This document shows, piece by piece, positions 26,269 through 34,154 of a stretch of DNA of 64,000 nt. Made by a program: the position numbers and the translations under genes. Under the pieces are notes generated by a model. The model was not told the DNA's origin and made no database searches. It saw only the letters and a program-made list of their open reading frames with translations. Origin of the DNA: a bacterium A37T11 (GTDB lineage Bacteria; Bacteroidota; Bacteroidia; Sphingobacteriales; Sphingobacteriaceae); NCBI GenBank assembly GCA_900109895.1, contig FOBR01000002.1, forward strand, positions 186,001-250,000, in the 5' to 3' direction. Each line of letters starts with the position of its first letter. Position 1 is the first letter of the stretch.

Positions 26269-27324
26269 CTAGCTATTTCCTTTAAACGCGGTCAACGCAT
26301 GTATTAATGCTGTATTTTCTGTCGGGGTACCTATCGTAATCCGAAGGCAGCCTTCACACAACTCCACTTTTGAACGATCGCGTACCACAATCCCCTTATC
26401 CACCAGGTAGCCATAAATTCTTTTGGGGTCACTGGTTTGGGCAAGGATAAAATTAGCATCCGAAGGATAAATATACGAAATACATTCCAATTTTAAAAGT
26501 TGAGCACTCAACTTGTCCCTTTCGCCCACGATTTCGCGGATCCACCCGTTTACCTGCTCTACATTTTCCAGCGCCTTTAGCGCCAGTTCTTGCGAAGCTT
26601 GGTTAATATTATAAGGGGGTTTAATCTTGTTAAATACCTCGATAATCTCTTCGCTGGCAAATGCCATTCCCACACGCAGCGCGGCCAGGCCCCATGCCTT
26701 TGAAAGTGTCTGCAGGACCACCAGGTTAGCATATTCGGTCAATTCCTGGATAAACGTTTTCTGGCGTGAAAAGTTGATATACGCTTCATCCACCACCACA
26801 ATGCCATTAAAATTGGCTAGTAGCGTCTCTATATCCGACCTATTTATGGAGTTTCCGGTTGGGTTATTGGGAGAGCAGATAAAGATTAGTTTAGTATTGG
26901 TGTCTATAGCTTCGGCTATTCCTTCCAGGTTGAGCTGAAATCCTGGAGTCAGGTTGACCCGTTTGATAGCGATATCGTTAATGTTGGCCGATACTTCATA
27001 CATGCCATACGTAGGAGGAACGATGATCACATTATCTATACCGGGGCGGCAAAAGGCGCGGTACAGAATATCAATGGCCTCGTCACTACCATTTCCAAGG
27101 AAAATATTGCGTGCAGGCACTCCTTTTATCCCACTGATCTTTAATTTCAGTTCATGCTGTAAAGGGTCTGGATAGCGGTTGTAATTTTTATCTAATGGCG
27201 ACCCAAACGCATTTTCATTAGCATCCAGCAGTACTTGAGCCTCCCCTTTAAACTCGTCCCTGGCAGAGGAGTAGGGGGTAAGTGTTTTAATGTTTTCTCG
27301 TAGAATATTAGTTAAATTAAACAT
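26269..27324 (-). CDS. hisC: Histidinol-phosphate aminotransferase
   Basis: 351 residues, a fold-type I PLP enzyme. The PLP lysine is Lys209 in [13 protein letters not shown]; other features are [11 protein letters not shown] near the N-terminus, [19 protein letters not shown] and the C-terminal [10 protein letters not shown]. It transfers an amino group from glutamate to imidazoleacetol phosphate. It is separated from hisD by a 114-bp spacer containing tandem repeats and a hairpin element, while hisB follows immediately. Confidence 0.96.
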   Translation of the reverse strand: MFNLTNILRENIKTLTPYSSARDEFKGEAQVLLDANENAFGSPLDKNYNRYPDPLQHELKLKISGIKGVPARNIFLGNGSDEAIDILYRAFCRPGIDNVIIVPPTYGMYEVSANINDIAIKRVNLTPGFQLNLEGIAEAIDTNTKLIFICSPNNPTGNSINRSDIETLLANFNGIVVVDEAYINFSRQKTFIQELTEYANLVVLQTLSKAWGLAALRVGMAFASEEIIEVFNKIKPPYNINQASQELALKALENVEQVNGWIREIVGERDKLSAQLLKLECISYIYPSDANFILAQTSDPKRIYGYLVDKGIVVRDRSKVELCEGCLRITIGTPTENTALIHALTAFKGNS

Positions 27325-27330
27325 CTTTCT

Positions 27331-27358
27331 ATTTACGATTTACGGTTTACGATTTATG
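27331..27358. repeat. Short tandem repeat (7 bp, about 4 copies) before hisC
   Basis: ATTTACG, ATTTACG, GTTTACG and ATTTATG follow one another directly upstream of the hisC start. This is a simple repeat inside the operon spacer; no function is evident. Confidence 0.6.
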
Positions 27359-27372
27359 AATGAACCCTCCTT

Positions 27373-27423
27373 TTAAAAAATTAAATTTTCCGTATCCGCA
27401 GAGGGATAAATTGATTTTTTTAA
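27373..27423. repeat. Intergenic hairpin element in the hisD-hisC spacer
   Basis: AT-rich arms (TTAAAAAATTAAATTT and AAATTGATTTTTTTAA) enclose TCCGTATCCGCAGAGGGAT. The inner TATCC-GCAGAG-GGATA forms a small hairpin. The segment 27388-27405 matches 17 of 18 bases of the element at 10111-10128, and the single difference is compensated across the stem. Confidence 0.6.
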
Positions 27424-27438
27424 TAATTTAAACATATT

Positions 27439-28743
27439 TTAATGATCTCGATAAATATTACTTAACCGGAGCGTGACTGCATTTTTATGACCTTGGAGTC
27501 CCTCTAATTCAGCCAGAATCTCTACCGTAGATCCAATGTTTTGAATGCCTTCTGCGGTCAGTTGTTGAAAGGTGATTTTTTTGATAAAGGAATCGACCGA
27601 GACACCAGAGTAGGAGCGGGCATATCCGCTTGTTGGCAGAGTATGATTAGTTCCTGAAGCATAGTCGCCCACACTTTCCGGGGTCAGGTGGCCCAAAAAG
27701 ACCGAGCCCGCGTTGATGATTTTCCGGGTCAGGGTAGCAGGCTCATTGACCGCCAGGATCAGGTGTTCCGGAGCATACACATTGCTAAAGGTTATCGCTT
27801 CCTCAAGCGTTACACATAAGATAGCGTAAGAATTGGCTATCGCTTTGGCGGCTATTGCTGCCCGGGGTAGCTGTGCCAGTTGCCCTCGGAGTTGCTCCTG
27901 AACCCCGTTTATCAAGGCGTTGCTTGTACTCACGAGTACCGCCTGGCTATCGGGTCCATGTTCAGCCTGAGCCAGCAAGTCGGCTGCGACAAAAGCCGGA
28001 TTAGCCGATTCGTCGGCTATGATCAAAACCTCCGAAGGCCCGGCAGGCATATCGATAGCTGTATTGGTACTACTTTGAATCAAACTTTTGGCTTTGGTGA
28101 CGTATTGGTTGCCCGGACCAAAAATCTTATCGACTTTTGGAATGGACTCCGTACCATAGGCCATAGCAGCAACCGCTTGCGCACCCCCTACCAAGTATAC
28201 CCGCTCAATTTTGAGTAAATGGGCGCAATAGGCGATAAACCCATTGATAAGGCCGTTTTCTTGTGGTGGCGAACATACGACGATCTCTTTACATCTGGCT
28301 ATCCTTGCCGGAATTCCCAGCATAAGGAACGTACTGGGCAGCACAGCTGAACCACCTGGTATATATAAGCCCACCCGTTCTATAGGTCTGGACTCCCGCC
28401 AGCACGACACACCCGGCATGGTCTGCACCATTTTTTCACGACGTAGCTGCCCCTGATGAAATCGATATATATTATTAAAGGCGATTTCTAAGGCTCTTTG
28501 CTGTTCACGACCAATAGATAAAACCAATTCCGCCAGCTCATTTGCATCCAAATATAGTTTATCAAGCTTGACGCGGTCAAACTTCAGCGCATAATCTTTT
28601 AAGGATTCATCCCCACGGTTTCGAACCTCATCGATCACCTGTTCTACAACAGCCTGTATTGCATTTCCCGGATCAGTGTTGCGTGCTATCAGCTGGTTAA
28701 TGTCCCCTAAAGAAAGTTCGTTGTAATTATAAGTCTTTAACAT
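27439..28743 (-). CDS. hisD: Histidinol dehydrogenase
   Basis: 434 residues, the usual length. It oxidises histidinol to histidine in two NAD+-dependent steps. Recognisable stretches are GLYIPGGSAVLPSTFLM, IFGPGNQYVTKAK, DMPAGPSEVLIIADE, LLAQAEHGPDSQAVL and YAPEHLIL, which include the zinc and catalytic Glu/His residues; the C-terminal SVGDYASGTNHTLPTSG is also typical. It is the second gene of the operon; spacers on both sides contain short repeats. Confidence 0.96.
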   Translation of the reverse strand: MLKTYNYNELSLGDINQLIARNTDPGNAIQAVVEQVIDEVRNRGDESLKDYALKFDRVKLDKLYLDANELAELVLSIGREQQRALEIAFNNIYRFHQGQLRREKMVQTMPGVSCWRESRPIERVGLYIPGGSAVLPSTFLMLGIPARIARCKEIVVCSPPQENGLINGFIAYCAHLLKIERVYLVGGAQAVAAMAYGTESIPKVDKIFGPGNQYVTKAKSLIQSSTNTAIDMPAGPSEVLIIADESANPAFVAADLLAQAEHGPDSQAVLVSTSNALINGVQEQLRGQLAQLPRAAIAAKAIANSYAILCVTLEEAITFSNVYAPEHLILAVNEPATLTRKIINAGSVFLGHLTPESVGDYASGTNHTLPTSGYARSYSGVSVDSFIKKITFQQLTAEGIQNIGSTVEILAELEGLQGHKNAVTLRLSNIYRDH

Positions 28744-28768
28744 ATAATTCTGAATTTATAATAAGCCA

Positions 28769-28800
28769 TGCTTTTCGCTTTCTGCTTCGTGCTTTTCGCT
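28769..28800. repeat. Direct repeat TGCTTTTCGCT in the hisG-hisD spacer
   Basis: Two perfect 11-bp copies (28769-28779 and 28790-28800) occur with a 21-bp period in the 60-bp gap between hisG and hisD. Confidence 0.5.
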
Positions 28801-28803
28801 CTT

Positions 28804-29655
28804 CTAAAGAATAATTTTCTCTATCGGCATCACCACGATGCCCTGTGATCCGGCAGCTTTGAGTTGATTGATCTTGCCCCAGAAGTCTTGCTCGGTGATG
28901 ACCGTATGCACGGCTACCCATTCTTCCTCTGCTAAGGGTACTACCGTAGGACTTTTGACCCCAGGCAACAAAGAAAGAATGGTCTCAAGATTTTTCTTTT
29001 CGGCATTTAGTACTACATATTTAGTCTCTTTGGCTCTCAGAACCGACTGGATGCGTTGCAGTAATTCAGCGACCACGGGCTCTTTAGCAATGCCATTCAT
29101 ACCAATAAGGATGGCCTCTGAGGAAATCACATCGGTAAACGGTTTCAGCCCATTGCTTTTTAAGGTTCCCCCAGTAGACACGATATCAAAGATGGCGTCG
29201 CTCAGTCCAAGTCCGGGTGAGATCTCTACTGATCCCGAAATGGTACGGATATCAGCACTAATCTGCTGTTCGTCCAGAAATTTTTGAAGGATGACCGGAT
29301 AGGAGGTAGCAATGGCTTTGCCATTTAGGTCCTCAAGGGTAGTTATTGGGCTATTGTTAGGGATGGCGATTTTTAGGGAACACTTACCAAAACCCAATCG
29401 TTGCAGGTAGGTCACGTCGGCATTGGTTTCCATGATCACATTCTCACCAACAATTCCCAGGTCCGCTATTCCGTCTTGTACATATTCCGGAATGTCGTCG
29501 TCGCGCAAAAAAAGAATTTCTAGTGGAAAATTAGCTGCAGAGGTAATGAGAGAACTTTTATAGTTTTCAAAACCCAGTCCACAATTTTTAAGAAGTTCTA
29601 CTGATTTTTCATTGAGCCTGCCAGATTTCTGGATGGCGATTTTTAGTTTTTTCAA
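28804..29655 (-). CDS. hisG: ATP phosphoribosyltransferase (long form)
   Basis: 283 residues, the long form with a C-terminal regulatory domain (about 210-283), so no HisZ is needed. It joins ATP and PRPP, the committed and feedback-inhibited step. Recognisable stretches are KIAIQKSGRLNEKSVELL, DIPEYVQDGIADLGIVGEN, the PRPP loop region DIVSTGGTLKSNGL and the C-terminal GVKSPTVVPLAEEEWVAVH. It is the first structural gene, about 62 nt after the stop of a histidine-rich leader ORF. Confidence 0.95.
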   Translation of the reverse strand: MKKLKIAIQKSGRLNEKSVELLKNCGLGFENYKSSLITSAANFPLEILFLRDDDIPEYVQDGIADLGIVGENVIMETNADVTYLQRLGFGKCSLKIAIPNNSPITTLEDLNGKAIATSYPVILQKFLDEQQISADIRTISGSVEISPGLGLSDAIFDIVSTGGTLKSNGLKPFTDVISSEAILIGMNGIAKEPVVAELLQRIQSVLRAKETKYVVLNAEKKNLETILSLLPGVKSPTVVPLAEEEWVAVHTVITEQDFWGKINQLKAAGSQGIVVMPIEKIIL

Positions 29656-29693
29656 GTTTGTTTATTATTAAGTAAGAAAAATGATGGGGGGTC

Positions 29694-29712
29694 ATGTTTC
29701 ACGTAGAAACAT
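29694..29712 (-). promoter_or_regulatory. Stem-loop between the his leader ORF and hisG
   Basis: ATGTTTC-TACGT-GAAACAT is a perfect 7-bp stem with a 5-nt loop on the minus strand, starting 5 nt after the leader ORF stop. The part TACGTGA can instead pair with TCACGTA inside the leader's histidine codons (plus 29751-29757). A U-rich stretch (CATCATTTTTCTT) follows about 10 nt later, so it could be part of an attenuator, though it is not a textbook terminator. Confidence 0.45.
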
Positions 29713-29717
29713 ACAAG

Positions 29718-29777
29718 TTACATATCGCCGCAATGGCGATGGTGGAAATGTACGTGATGGGTGAAAACAATGTTCAT
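29718..29777 (-). CDS. hisL: Histidine operon leader peptide
   Basis: A 19-codon ORF directly upstream of hisG encodes MNIVFTHHVHFHHRHCGDM. Six of nine residues from position 7 to 15 are histidine (7, 8, 10, 12, 13, 15), written with both CAT and CAC codons. This is the hallmark of a ribosome-stalling leader peptide for the histidine operon that follows. It lies downstream of a promoter motif (29812-29819) and upstream of a stem-loop; its own 3' end folds as ATCGCC-ATTGC-GGCGAT (29723-29739). Too short for normal gene finders. The symbol is by analogy with the enterobacterial leader; homology is not implied. Confidence 0.75.
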   Translation of the reverse strand: MNIVFTHHVHFHHRHCGDM

Positions 29778-29811
29778 TTAACGATGCTTACTTATAAGTT
29801 TTAATGCGGGG

Positions 29812-29819
29812 CAAACGTA
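29812..29819 (-). promoter_or_regulatory. -7 promoter element of the his operon
   Basis: The minus strand reads TACGTTTG, matching TAnnTTTG, 34 nt upstream of the leader ORF; a TTTTC about 20 bp further upstream may be a weak -33. The leader transcript would be about 150 nt. Confidence 0.5.
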
Positions 29820-29904
29820 CTATTTATTTACGATAATTGAAAATAAATCTTTTCATTTTGTTGACCTTTGCCTCAAAATATAAGTTAATTGGATTAATTG
29901 AACC

Positions 29905-30561
29905 ATGACAAAAAGTGAAGAGAATTTTTTTCAAAGGCTAAAGCCCCTGCCGAGAACATTTATTTCTTTGGCCGCAGGATTAGTGGTATTCCTGGCTTTG
30001 CCGCAAACCATGTCACTTCTGGTTAAAATCATGTTAGGGTGGGGTAGCTTGGCAATGATATACCTTATATTATGCTATTTGGTGATCAGCTCGCTCGATG
30101 CTTCATCCATAAAACGAAAAGCGGCAGCGGAAGATGGTAACCGGGTTTTTGTACTGATTTTAATACTTATATCGGCTTTTGCCAGTTTTTTAGGTGTCTT
30201 TTCTTTAATTGTAAGTGATGAGGCCAGCAAATCCAAATCATTTATCGTAGTTTTATCCATTAGCGTGACCGTATTGTCATGGCTTCTTATCCATACCGCA
30301 TTTATTTTTCACTATGCCTATTTGTACTATCGTAGTGGCAAGAACGGTAGCGGGCTTAAATTTCCGGATGATGGTGAATTGGATTATCTGGATTTTGCCT
30401 ATTACTCTTTTTGCATGGGATGTACCTTTCAGGTATCAGACGTGTCGGTTACATCCAAAGAGATCCGTCTGGTAACGATGTTGCATGGGTTGCTGGCATT
30501 CGTACTAAATACCTTTGTATTGGCATTGGCTATTAATATTGCAGCGGGGATGAATCATTAA
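29905..30561 (+). CDS. DUF1345 family integral membrane protein
   Basis: 218 residues with about five hydrophobic membrane segments (roughly 20-36, 42-62, 82-104, 114-136 and 190-213). The stretch DFAYYSFCMGCTFQVSDVSVTSKEIRLVTMLHGLL, recognisable as YYSFCMGCTFQVSDV and RLVTMLHGLLAFVLNT, identifies DUF1345, an inner-membrane family of unknown function whose tail resembles two-pore channel loops. It is divergent from the his operon. A TGACCTTTG (29862-29870) may be its -7 element. Confidence 0.85.
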   Translation: MTKSEENFFQRLKPLPRTFISLAAGLVVFLALPQTMSLLVKIMLGWGSLAMIYLILCYLVISSLDASSIKRKAAAEDGNRVFVLILILISAFASFLGVFSLIVSDEASKSKSFIVVLSISVTVLSWLLIHTAFIFHYAYLYYRSGKNGSGLKFPDDGELDYLDFAYYSFCMGCTFQVSDVSVTSKEIRLVTMLHGLLAFVLNTFVLALAINIAAGMNH

Positions 30562-30640
30562 ATTACCTTGCTTCGCCCGGTGAGCCTGGAGGGGATGATA
30601 GACGACAACGAAAGCGAACTTGGATCCGCCACTCTTAAAT

Positions 30641-30667
30641 AAAAAAAACCCTGCTTACGCAAGGGTT
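30641..30667 (-). terminator. Rho-independent terminator of the tRNA-Pro gene
   Basis: On the minus strand AACCCTT-GCGTAAGC-AGGGTT is followed by eight T. It begins 13 nt after the tRNA 3' end. Confidence 0.8.
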
Positions 30668-30680
30668 GCTGTTGTTGATG

Positions 30681-30754
30681 TCGGGGTGGCAGGATTCGAA
30701 CCTACGACCTCCTGGTCCCAAACCAGGCGCGATACCGGGCTACGCTACACCCCG
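30681..30754 (-). tRNA. tRNA-Pro (anticodon TGG)
   Basis: 74 nt on the minus strand fold as a full cloverleaf. The acceptor stem is CGGGGTG with CACCCCG plus discriminator A; the anticodon arm is CCTGG-TTTGGGA-CCAGG with anticodon TGG; the T arm contains GGTTCGAATCC. The CCA end is not encoded. It has its own promoter motif upstream and a terminator downstream. Confidence 0.95.
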
Positions 30755-30794
30755 AACGGTATCTTTTATTTCCATCCTTATTTGGATGAGGCTG

Positions 30795-30802
30795 CAAAGG
30801 TA
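30795..30802 (-). promoter_or_regulatory. -7 promoter element of tRNA-Pro
   Basis: The minus strand reads TACCTTTG, 40 nt before the tRNA 5' end; ATTG lies 18 bp further upstream near the -33 position. Confidence 0.5.
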
Positions 30803-30962
30803 AATAAAGAATTGATATTTCAATAAAATTTATGAAATATTTTTAATCCATTAAATTTAGTTCAAATAATAGGTTACCTCCAAGAATTGATACAAATAGA
30901 CTAATGATTGAATAGGCTCACTATCCAACACACTTGCTGCTTTAGGAAAATGAATCGCTAAA

Positions 30963-31424
30963 TCATTGTTCTTTTTTGTAATTGCTGGCAGATGAACAGT
31001 CAATGTGTCGAGGTAGAAAAAAGCCGATAAGCCATTTCAGAGGTGCCAAAAAATTCCAAAACCAGCGGTTGCTGTCTTTACCTTTTTCACCACAATCTAT
31101 AATTTGCGAAGGTCTGACCATCTCATTTAATTTTTTATGCAGGAAAGAAATGGGTATTGCGTGTTTTAGCGACAGAATGAGCCATTCATAGTATACATGC
31201 CCCCAAATTTCAACAATTAATGACGCATGGCTGATAGCCAGTGGATGCTGAAAAAATTGAAGATAAACCAATAGTGCGGTGTCTACCAATATAGAAGTAT
31301 GCAAACGTGGATGGGTACCCAGCAGCTTCCAAAGTTCAAAGTCGTTGATAATTCGTAACACACCTGGTTCCATACGGATGCAGATGTGGCATTTCTGCAC
31401 TATCAAGGTTCTTTCTATAACCAT
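30963..31424 (-). CDS. Hypothetical protein, 153 aa
   Basis: I do not recognise this protein. The frame is open for 153 codons in a region with no competing gene. The product is rich in aromatic and hydrophobic residues in its centre (ILVDTALLVYLQFFQHPL, LIVEIWGHVYYEWLIL), has a basic stretch about 97-122, and ends in a short charged tail. There is no clear signal peptide; the central hydrophobic parts look like amphipathic helices rather than confident membrane spans. It is divergent from the HipA-like kinase gene with 50 bp between starts. Codon use looks like its neighbours, which supports a real gene. Confidence 0.55.
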   Translation of the reverse strand: MVIERTLIVQKCHICIRMEPGVLRIINDFELWKLLGTHPRLHTSILVDTALLVYLQFFQHPLAISHASLIVEIWGHVYYEWLILSLKHAIPISFLHKKLNEMVRPSQIIDCGEKGKDSNRWFWNFLAPLKWLIGFFLPRHIDCSSASNYKKEQ

Positions 31425-31461
31425 TCCTTTCTTCTAGATTCCTAATTCATCCTCCATTTCC

Positions 31462-31469
31462 TATATTTG
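31462..31469 (+). promoter_or_regulatory. -7 promoter element of the HipA-like gene
   Basis: TATATTTG matches TAnnTTTG; five bases (ACGCC) separate it from the ATG at 31475, implying a leaderless or nearly leaderless transcript. Confidence 0.5.
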
Positions 31470-31474
31470 ACGCC

Positions 31475-32254
31475 ATGATACCTGATAAGTTACGCACGGT
31501 GAACGTGACCCGCTATGTGACCCCGCTCCGCGAAGGCGGATCTATGCCTGCCATTGCAGAAGCGGATGATGATTTCTTATACGTTTTAAAATTCCGTGGG
31601 GCAGGACAAGGGGTTAAATCACTCATTGCAGAGCTTGTAGGGTGTGAAATAGCCCGGATATTGGGCTTCAAAGTTCCGGAAGTCGTATTTGCCCTGGTAG
31701 ACGAAGCATTTGGTAGAACAGAAGCGGATGAGGAAATACAGGATCTGCTTCGTGCCAGTCAGGGGCTTAACCTTGCCCTTCATTACCTGCAGGGGGCTAA
31801 AACTTTTGATCCCTTAGTTAGCCCGATAGAAGCAAAACTGGCCTCGCAAATTGTCTGGCTGGATGCCTTTATAATGAATGTGGACCGCACTGTCCGCAAT
31901 ACCAATATGCTCATGTGGCATCAGGAACTCTGGCTCATCGACCAGGGCGCGTCCCTATACTTTCATCATTCCTGGAATAATTGGGAGCAGCAGGCGCTCA
32001 GCCCGTTCCCGCAGATCAAAAACCATGTACTGCTGAAACAAGCTACAGAATTGGATGCGGTAAGTTTGGCTTTTACGCAGCTTTTAACCGCAGAAGCTAT
32101 CCAGTCGGTCATAGCACTGATTCCCGAAGCCTGGCTGCTGGTAGATGCCCCGTTTGGGACAGCGGAGGAACATCGCCAAGCCTATCGGCATTTCTTTGAA
32201 ACCCGCCTGGTTCATGCCGGTAATTTCATTAAGGAGGCCCAGAATGCCCGATAG
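31475..32254 (+). CDS. HipA-like kinase family protein, short form
   Basis: 259 residues, much shorter than true HipA toxins (about 440). It has the nucleotide-binding region VLKFRGAGQGVKSLIAELVGCEIAR, a catalytic loop-like segment MNVDRTVRNTNML with Asp137 and Asn142, and a metal-binding Asp156 in LIDQGAS. These are the HipA/PI3-kinase-like signature positions. No HipB-type antitoxin is adjacent. Instead a DUF3037 gene starts 11 bp before its stop, an association I recall as recurrent across bacteria. Substrate unknown; toxin activity should not be assumed. Confidence 0.8.
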   Translation: MIPDKLRTVNVTRYVTPLREGGSMPAIAEADDDFLYVLKFRGAGQGVKSLIAELVGCEIARILGFKVPEVVFALVDEAFGRTEADEEIQDLLRASQGLNLALHYLQGAKTFDPLVSPIEAKLASQIVWLDAFIMNVDRTVRNTNMLMWHQELWLIDQGASLYFHHSWNNWEQQALSPFPQIKNHVLLKQATELDAVSLAFTQLLTAEAIQSVIALIPEAWLLVDAPFGTAEEHRQAYRHFFETRLVHAGNFIKEAQNAR

Positions 32255-32645
32255 TTATCTATATGAATATGCTGTTATCCGCGTGGTACCCCGGGTAGAG
32301 CGCGAGGAATTCATGAATGTAGGTGTAATCCTCTATTGCAGGGACAAAAAATTCCTACAGGCTCGTATTGATTTTCAGGAAGAACGGCTACGCTGCTTTT
32401 CAGGGCTGGATGAAGCCGGCCTACAAGAAATTAATACTTACCTTCAGAGCTTCAACCATATTTGCGCCGGAGGTAAAATGGGTGGGCCGATCGGTGATTA
32501 TCCTTTGGCTGAACGTTTCCGGTGGCTCACCGCTGCCCGCAGTACCGTCGTCCAGACCTCTGCCACTCATCCGGGCTTTAGCAAAGATCCGCAGGACACA
32601 CTGATCCATTTGCATCGCTCATTGGTGATGATGGATTATGAATGA
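32244..32645 (+). CDS. DUF3037 family protein
   Basis: 133 residues from the ATG at 32244, which overlaps the kinase stop by 11 bp. The opening YEYAVIRVVPRVEREEFMNVGVILYC is the DUF3037 signature (seen as YAVIRVVPRVEREEFMNVGV). The C-terminal half has HPGFSKDPQDTLIHLHRSLV. Function is unknown, but the family is found next to HipA-like kinases, and the overlap implies coupled translation and probably a joint function. An upstream in-frame ATG at 32145 lies deep within the kinase gene and is rejected. Confidence 0.8.
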   Translation: MPDSYLYEYAVIRVVPRVEREEFMNVGVILYCRDKKFLQARIDFQEERLRCFSGLDEAGLQEINTYLQSFNHICAGGKMGGPIGDYPLAERFRWLTAARSTVVQTSATHPGFSKDPQDTLIHLHRSLVMMDYE

Positions 32646-32691
32646 AGGATGAAAACCAGGCCAACTTAAAACGTATAAATTAAAACTAAAG

Positions 32692-33363
32692 ATGAGAGCA
32701 GTAATTTTTGATATGGACGGCGTCATTGCCGATACTAACCCTTACCATTCCGAAGCATTTAAACAATTTTTTGATAAATATCATGTGCCCTATACCATGG
32801 CTGAATTTGCTGACCACATGTATGGCAAGCACAACAGCTATATTATGAAATACTTTTTCAAAAAGGACCTATCGCCGGAAGAGATCCGGTCATTGGAAGA
32901 AGAGAAAGAGCGCTTATTCCGTAAGATCTATGCCCTTGTCGCAAAACCCATTGATGGACTAATGCCTTTTATCAAGGAACTGCGGCAAATTGGATTTAAA
33001 ACAGCCATTGCTACTTCGGCCCCAAAAGCCAATCTGGATCTCATCGTTGAAAAATTAGATCTCCGCGATAAGATGGATTCCCTGCTTTCCAGTGAAGACG
33101 TTACCAAACACAAACCTGATCCGGAAGTCTACCTGAATACGGCGTCTGCCCTTGGGGTAGATCCGGGTCAGTGTGTGGTTTTTGAGGATTCCTTTTCCGG
33201 TGTTTCGGCCGGGTTGAATGCCGGTATGAAGGTGGTGGGTGTATTAACCTCCCATAACAAAGAAGAACTGCCACCATGCCAATTATATATAAAGGACTTC
33301 CGGGAAATAACAGCTCAAGATATAGAGCGGTTGCTGGTTAAATTTAATGTTAATTTGCAATAG
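32692..33363 (+). CDS. HAD superfamily phosphatase (beta-phosphoglucomutase-like)
   Basis: 223 residues. The motif I is FDMDGVIADTNPYHSEAF with nucleophile Asp7 and Asp9; motif II is ATSAPKANLDL, motif III includes KHKPDPEVYL, and motif IV is VFEDSFSGVSAG. An alpha-helical cap sits between motif I and II, as in subfamily I enzymes such as beta-phosphoglucomutase and phosphoglycolate phosphatase. The specific sugar phosphate is not revealed. It lies 46 bp after the DUF3037 gene and 14 bp before a DUF1080 gene, so a shared transcript is plausible. Confidence 0.88.
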   Translation: MRAVIFDMDGVIADTNPYHSEAFKQFFDKYHVPYTMAEFADHMYGKHNSYIMKYFFKKDLSPEEIRSLEEEKERLFRKIYALVAKPIDGLMPFIKELRQIGFKTAIATSAPKANLDLIVEKLDLRDKMDSLLSSEDVTKHKPDPEVYLNTASALGVDPGQCVVFEDSFSGVSAGLNAGMKVVGVLTSHNKEELPPCQLYIKDFREITAQDIERLLVKFNVNLQ

Positions 33364-33377
33364 ATAACAATACTGTT

Positions 33378-34103
33378 ATGTCAAAAATAAATAGCCTCGC
33401 CGTCATCATTCTTATGGCCGCTGTTTGCTGTACCCATCAAACAACCGGCCCCAATACCTTATCAAACCAGGAAATCAAAGAAGGGTGGAAGTTGCTGTTT
33501 GACGGGAAGAGCACTCAAGGCTGGCACATTTACAATTTAGGCGATACTGCCTCTTGTTGGCAAGTAGCCGATGGCACATTGTGGTGCAATCCCCACGCAA
33601 AAAATGCCCTGCATGGAGACCTGGTCACCGATAGCGCCTATCATGACTTTGAGCTCATCCTAGAGTGGAAGATCGCCAAAGGTGGCAACAGCGGTGTGCT
33701 GATTAACGTGCAGGAACAGCCCCAATATGGCACTTCCTTTGCCACTGGCCCCGAATATCAATTGCTGGACAATGCCAATGCCGAAGAGCGGCACCGTACA
33801 AACCCGACACACTATGCCGGGGCCATCTATGACGTATTAGGTACTATCCAACAATCGCATCCGCAACCCTTTGGTCAGTGGAACCAGTCGCGCATCCAGC
33901 AACAAGGCGGTAAGCTCACCTTTTGGCTGAACGGCACCAAAACTGCGGAGGTACAACTAGGCACCCCAACCTGGGACAGCCTGGTGGGCAAAAGCAACCT
34001 CCACAACTTTTCTGATTTTGGTAAAGCAAAAAACGGCAAAATAGCCTTACAGGATCATACCGATGAGGTCTTTTTTAGAAATATTAAAATAAAAGAACTA
34101 TAA
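33378..34103 (+). CDS. Exported DUF1080 (3-keto-disaccharide hydrolase-like) protein
   Basis: 241 residues. The N-terminus is a hydrophobic export signal ending AAVCCTH, which may be a lipoprotein signal although the residue before Cys is unusual. Family stretches GWKLLFDGKSTQGWHIY, EWKIAKGGNSGVLINV, GPEYQLLDNAN and VFFRNIKIKEL match the other member at 16729-17442, of nearly the same length, so the two are paralogues. A HAD phosphatase gene ends 14 bp upstream. Sugar-related activity is inferred from the family. Confidence 0.87.
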   Translation: MSKINSLAVIILMAAVCCTHQTTGPNTLSNQEIKEGWKLLFDGKSTQGWHIYNLGDTASCWQVADGTLWCNPHAKNALHGDLVTDSAYHDFELILEWKIAKGGNSGVLINVQEQPQYGTSFATGPEYQLLDNANAEERHRTNPTHYAGAIYDVLGTIQQSHPQPFGQWNQSRIQQQGGKLTFWLNGTKTAEVQLGTPTWDSLVGKSNLHNFSDFGKAKNGKIALQDHTDEVFFRNIKIKEL

Positions 34104-34154
34104 AAGGTCATTTTTTAAAAAATACTCCCTGAAAGATCCACTAAATTCATAAAT

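Noticed and set aside
29695-29711. A parS-like palindrome, TGTTTCACGT-A-GAAACA
   Set aside because: It has one extra base in the centre compared with the parS consensus TGTTTCACGTGAAACA, which breaks the ParB site symmetry, and its position as the stem after the his leader ORF explains it better.
31475-32254. Toxin-antitoxin (HipBA) system
   Set aside because: The kinase is short, no HipB-type repressor is present, and the partner is DUF3037; toxin activity is not supported.
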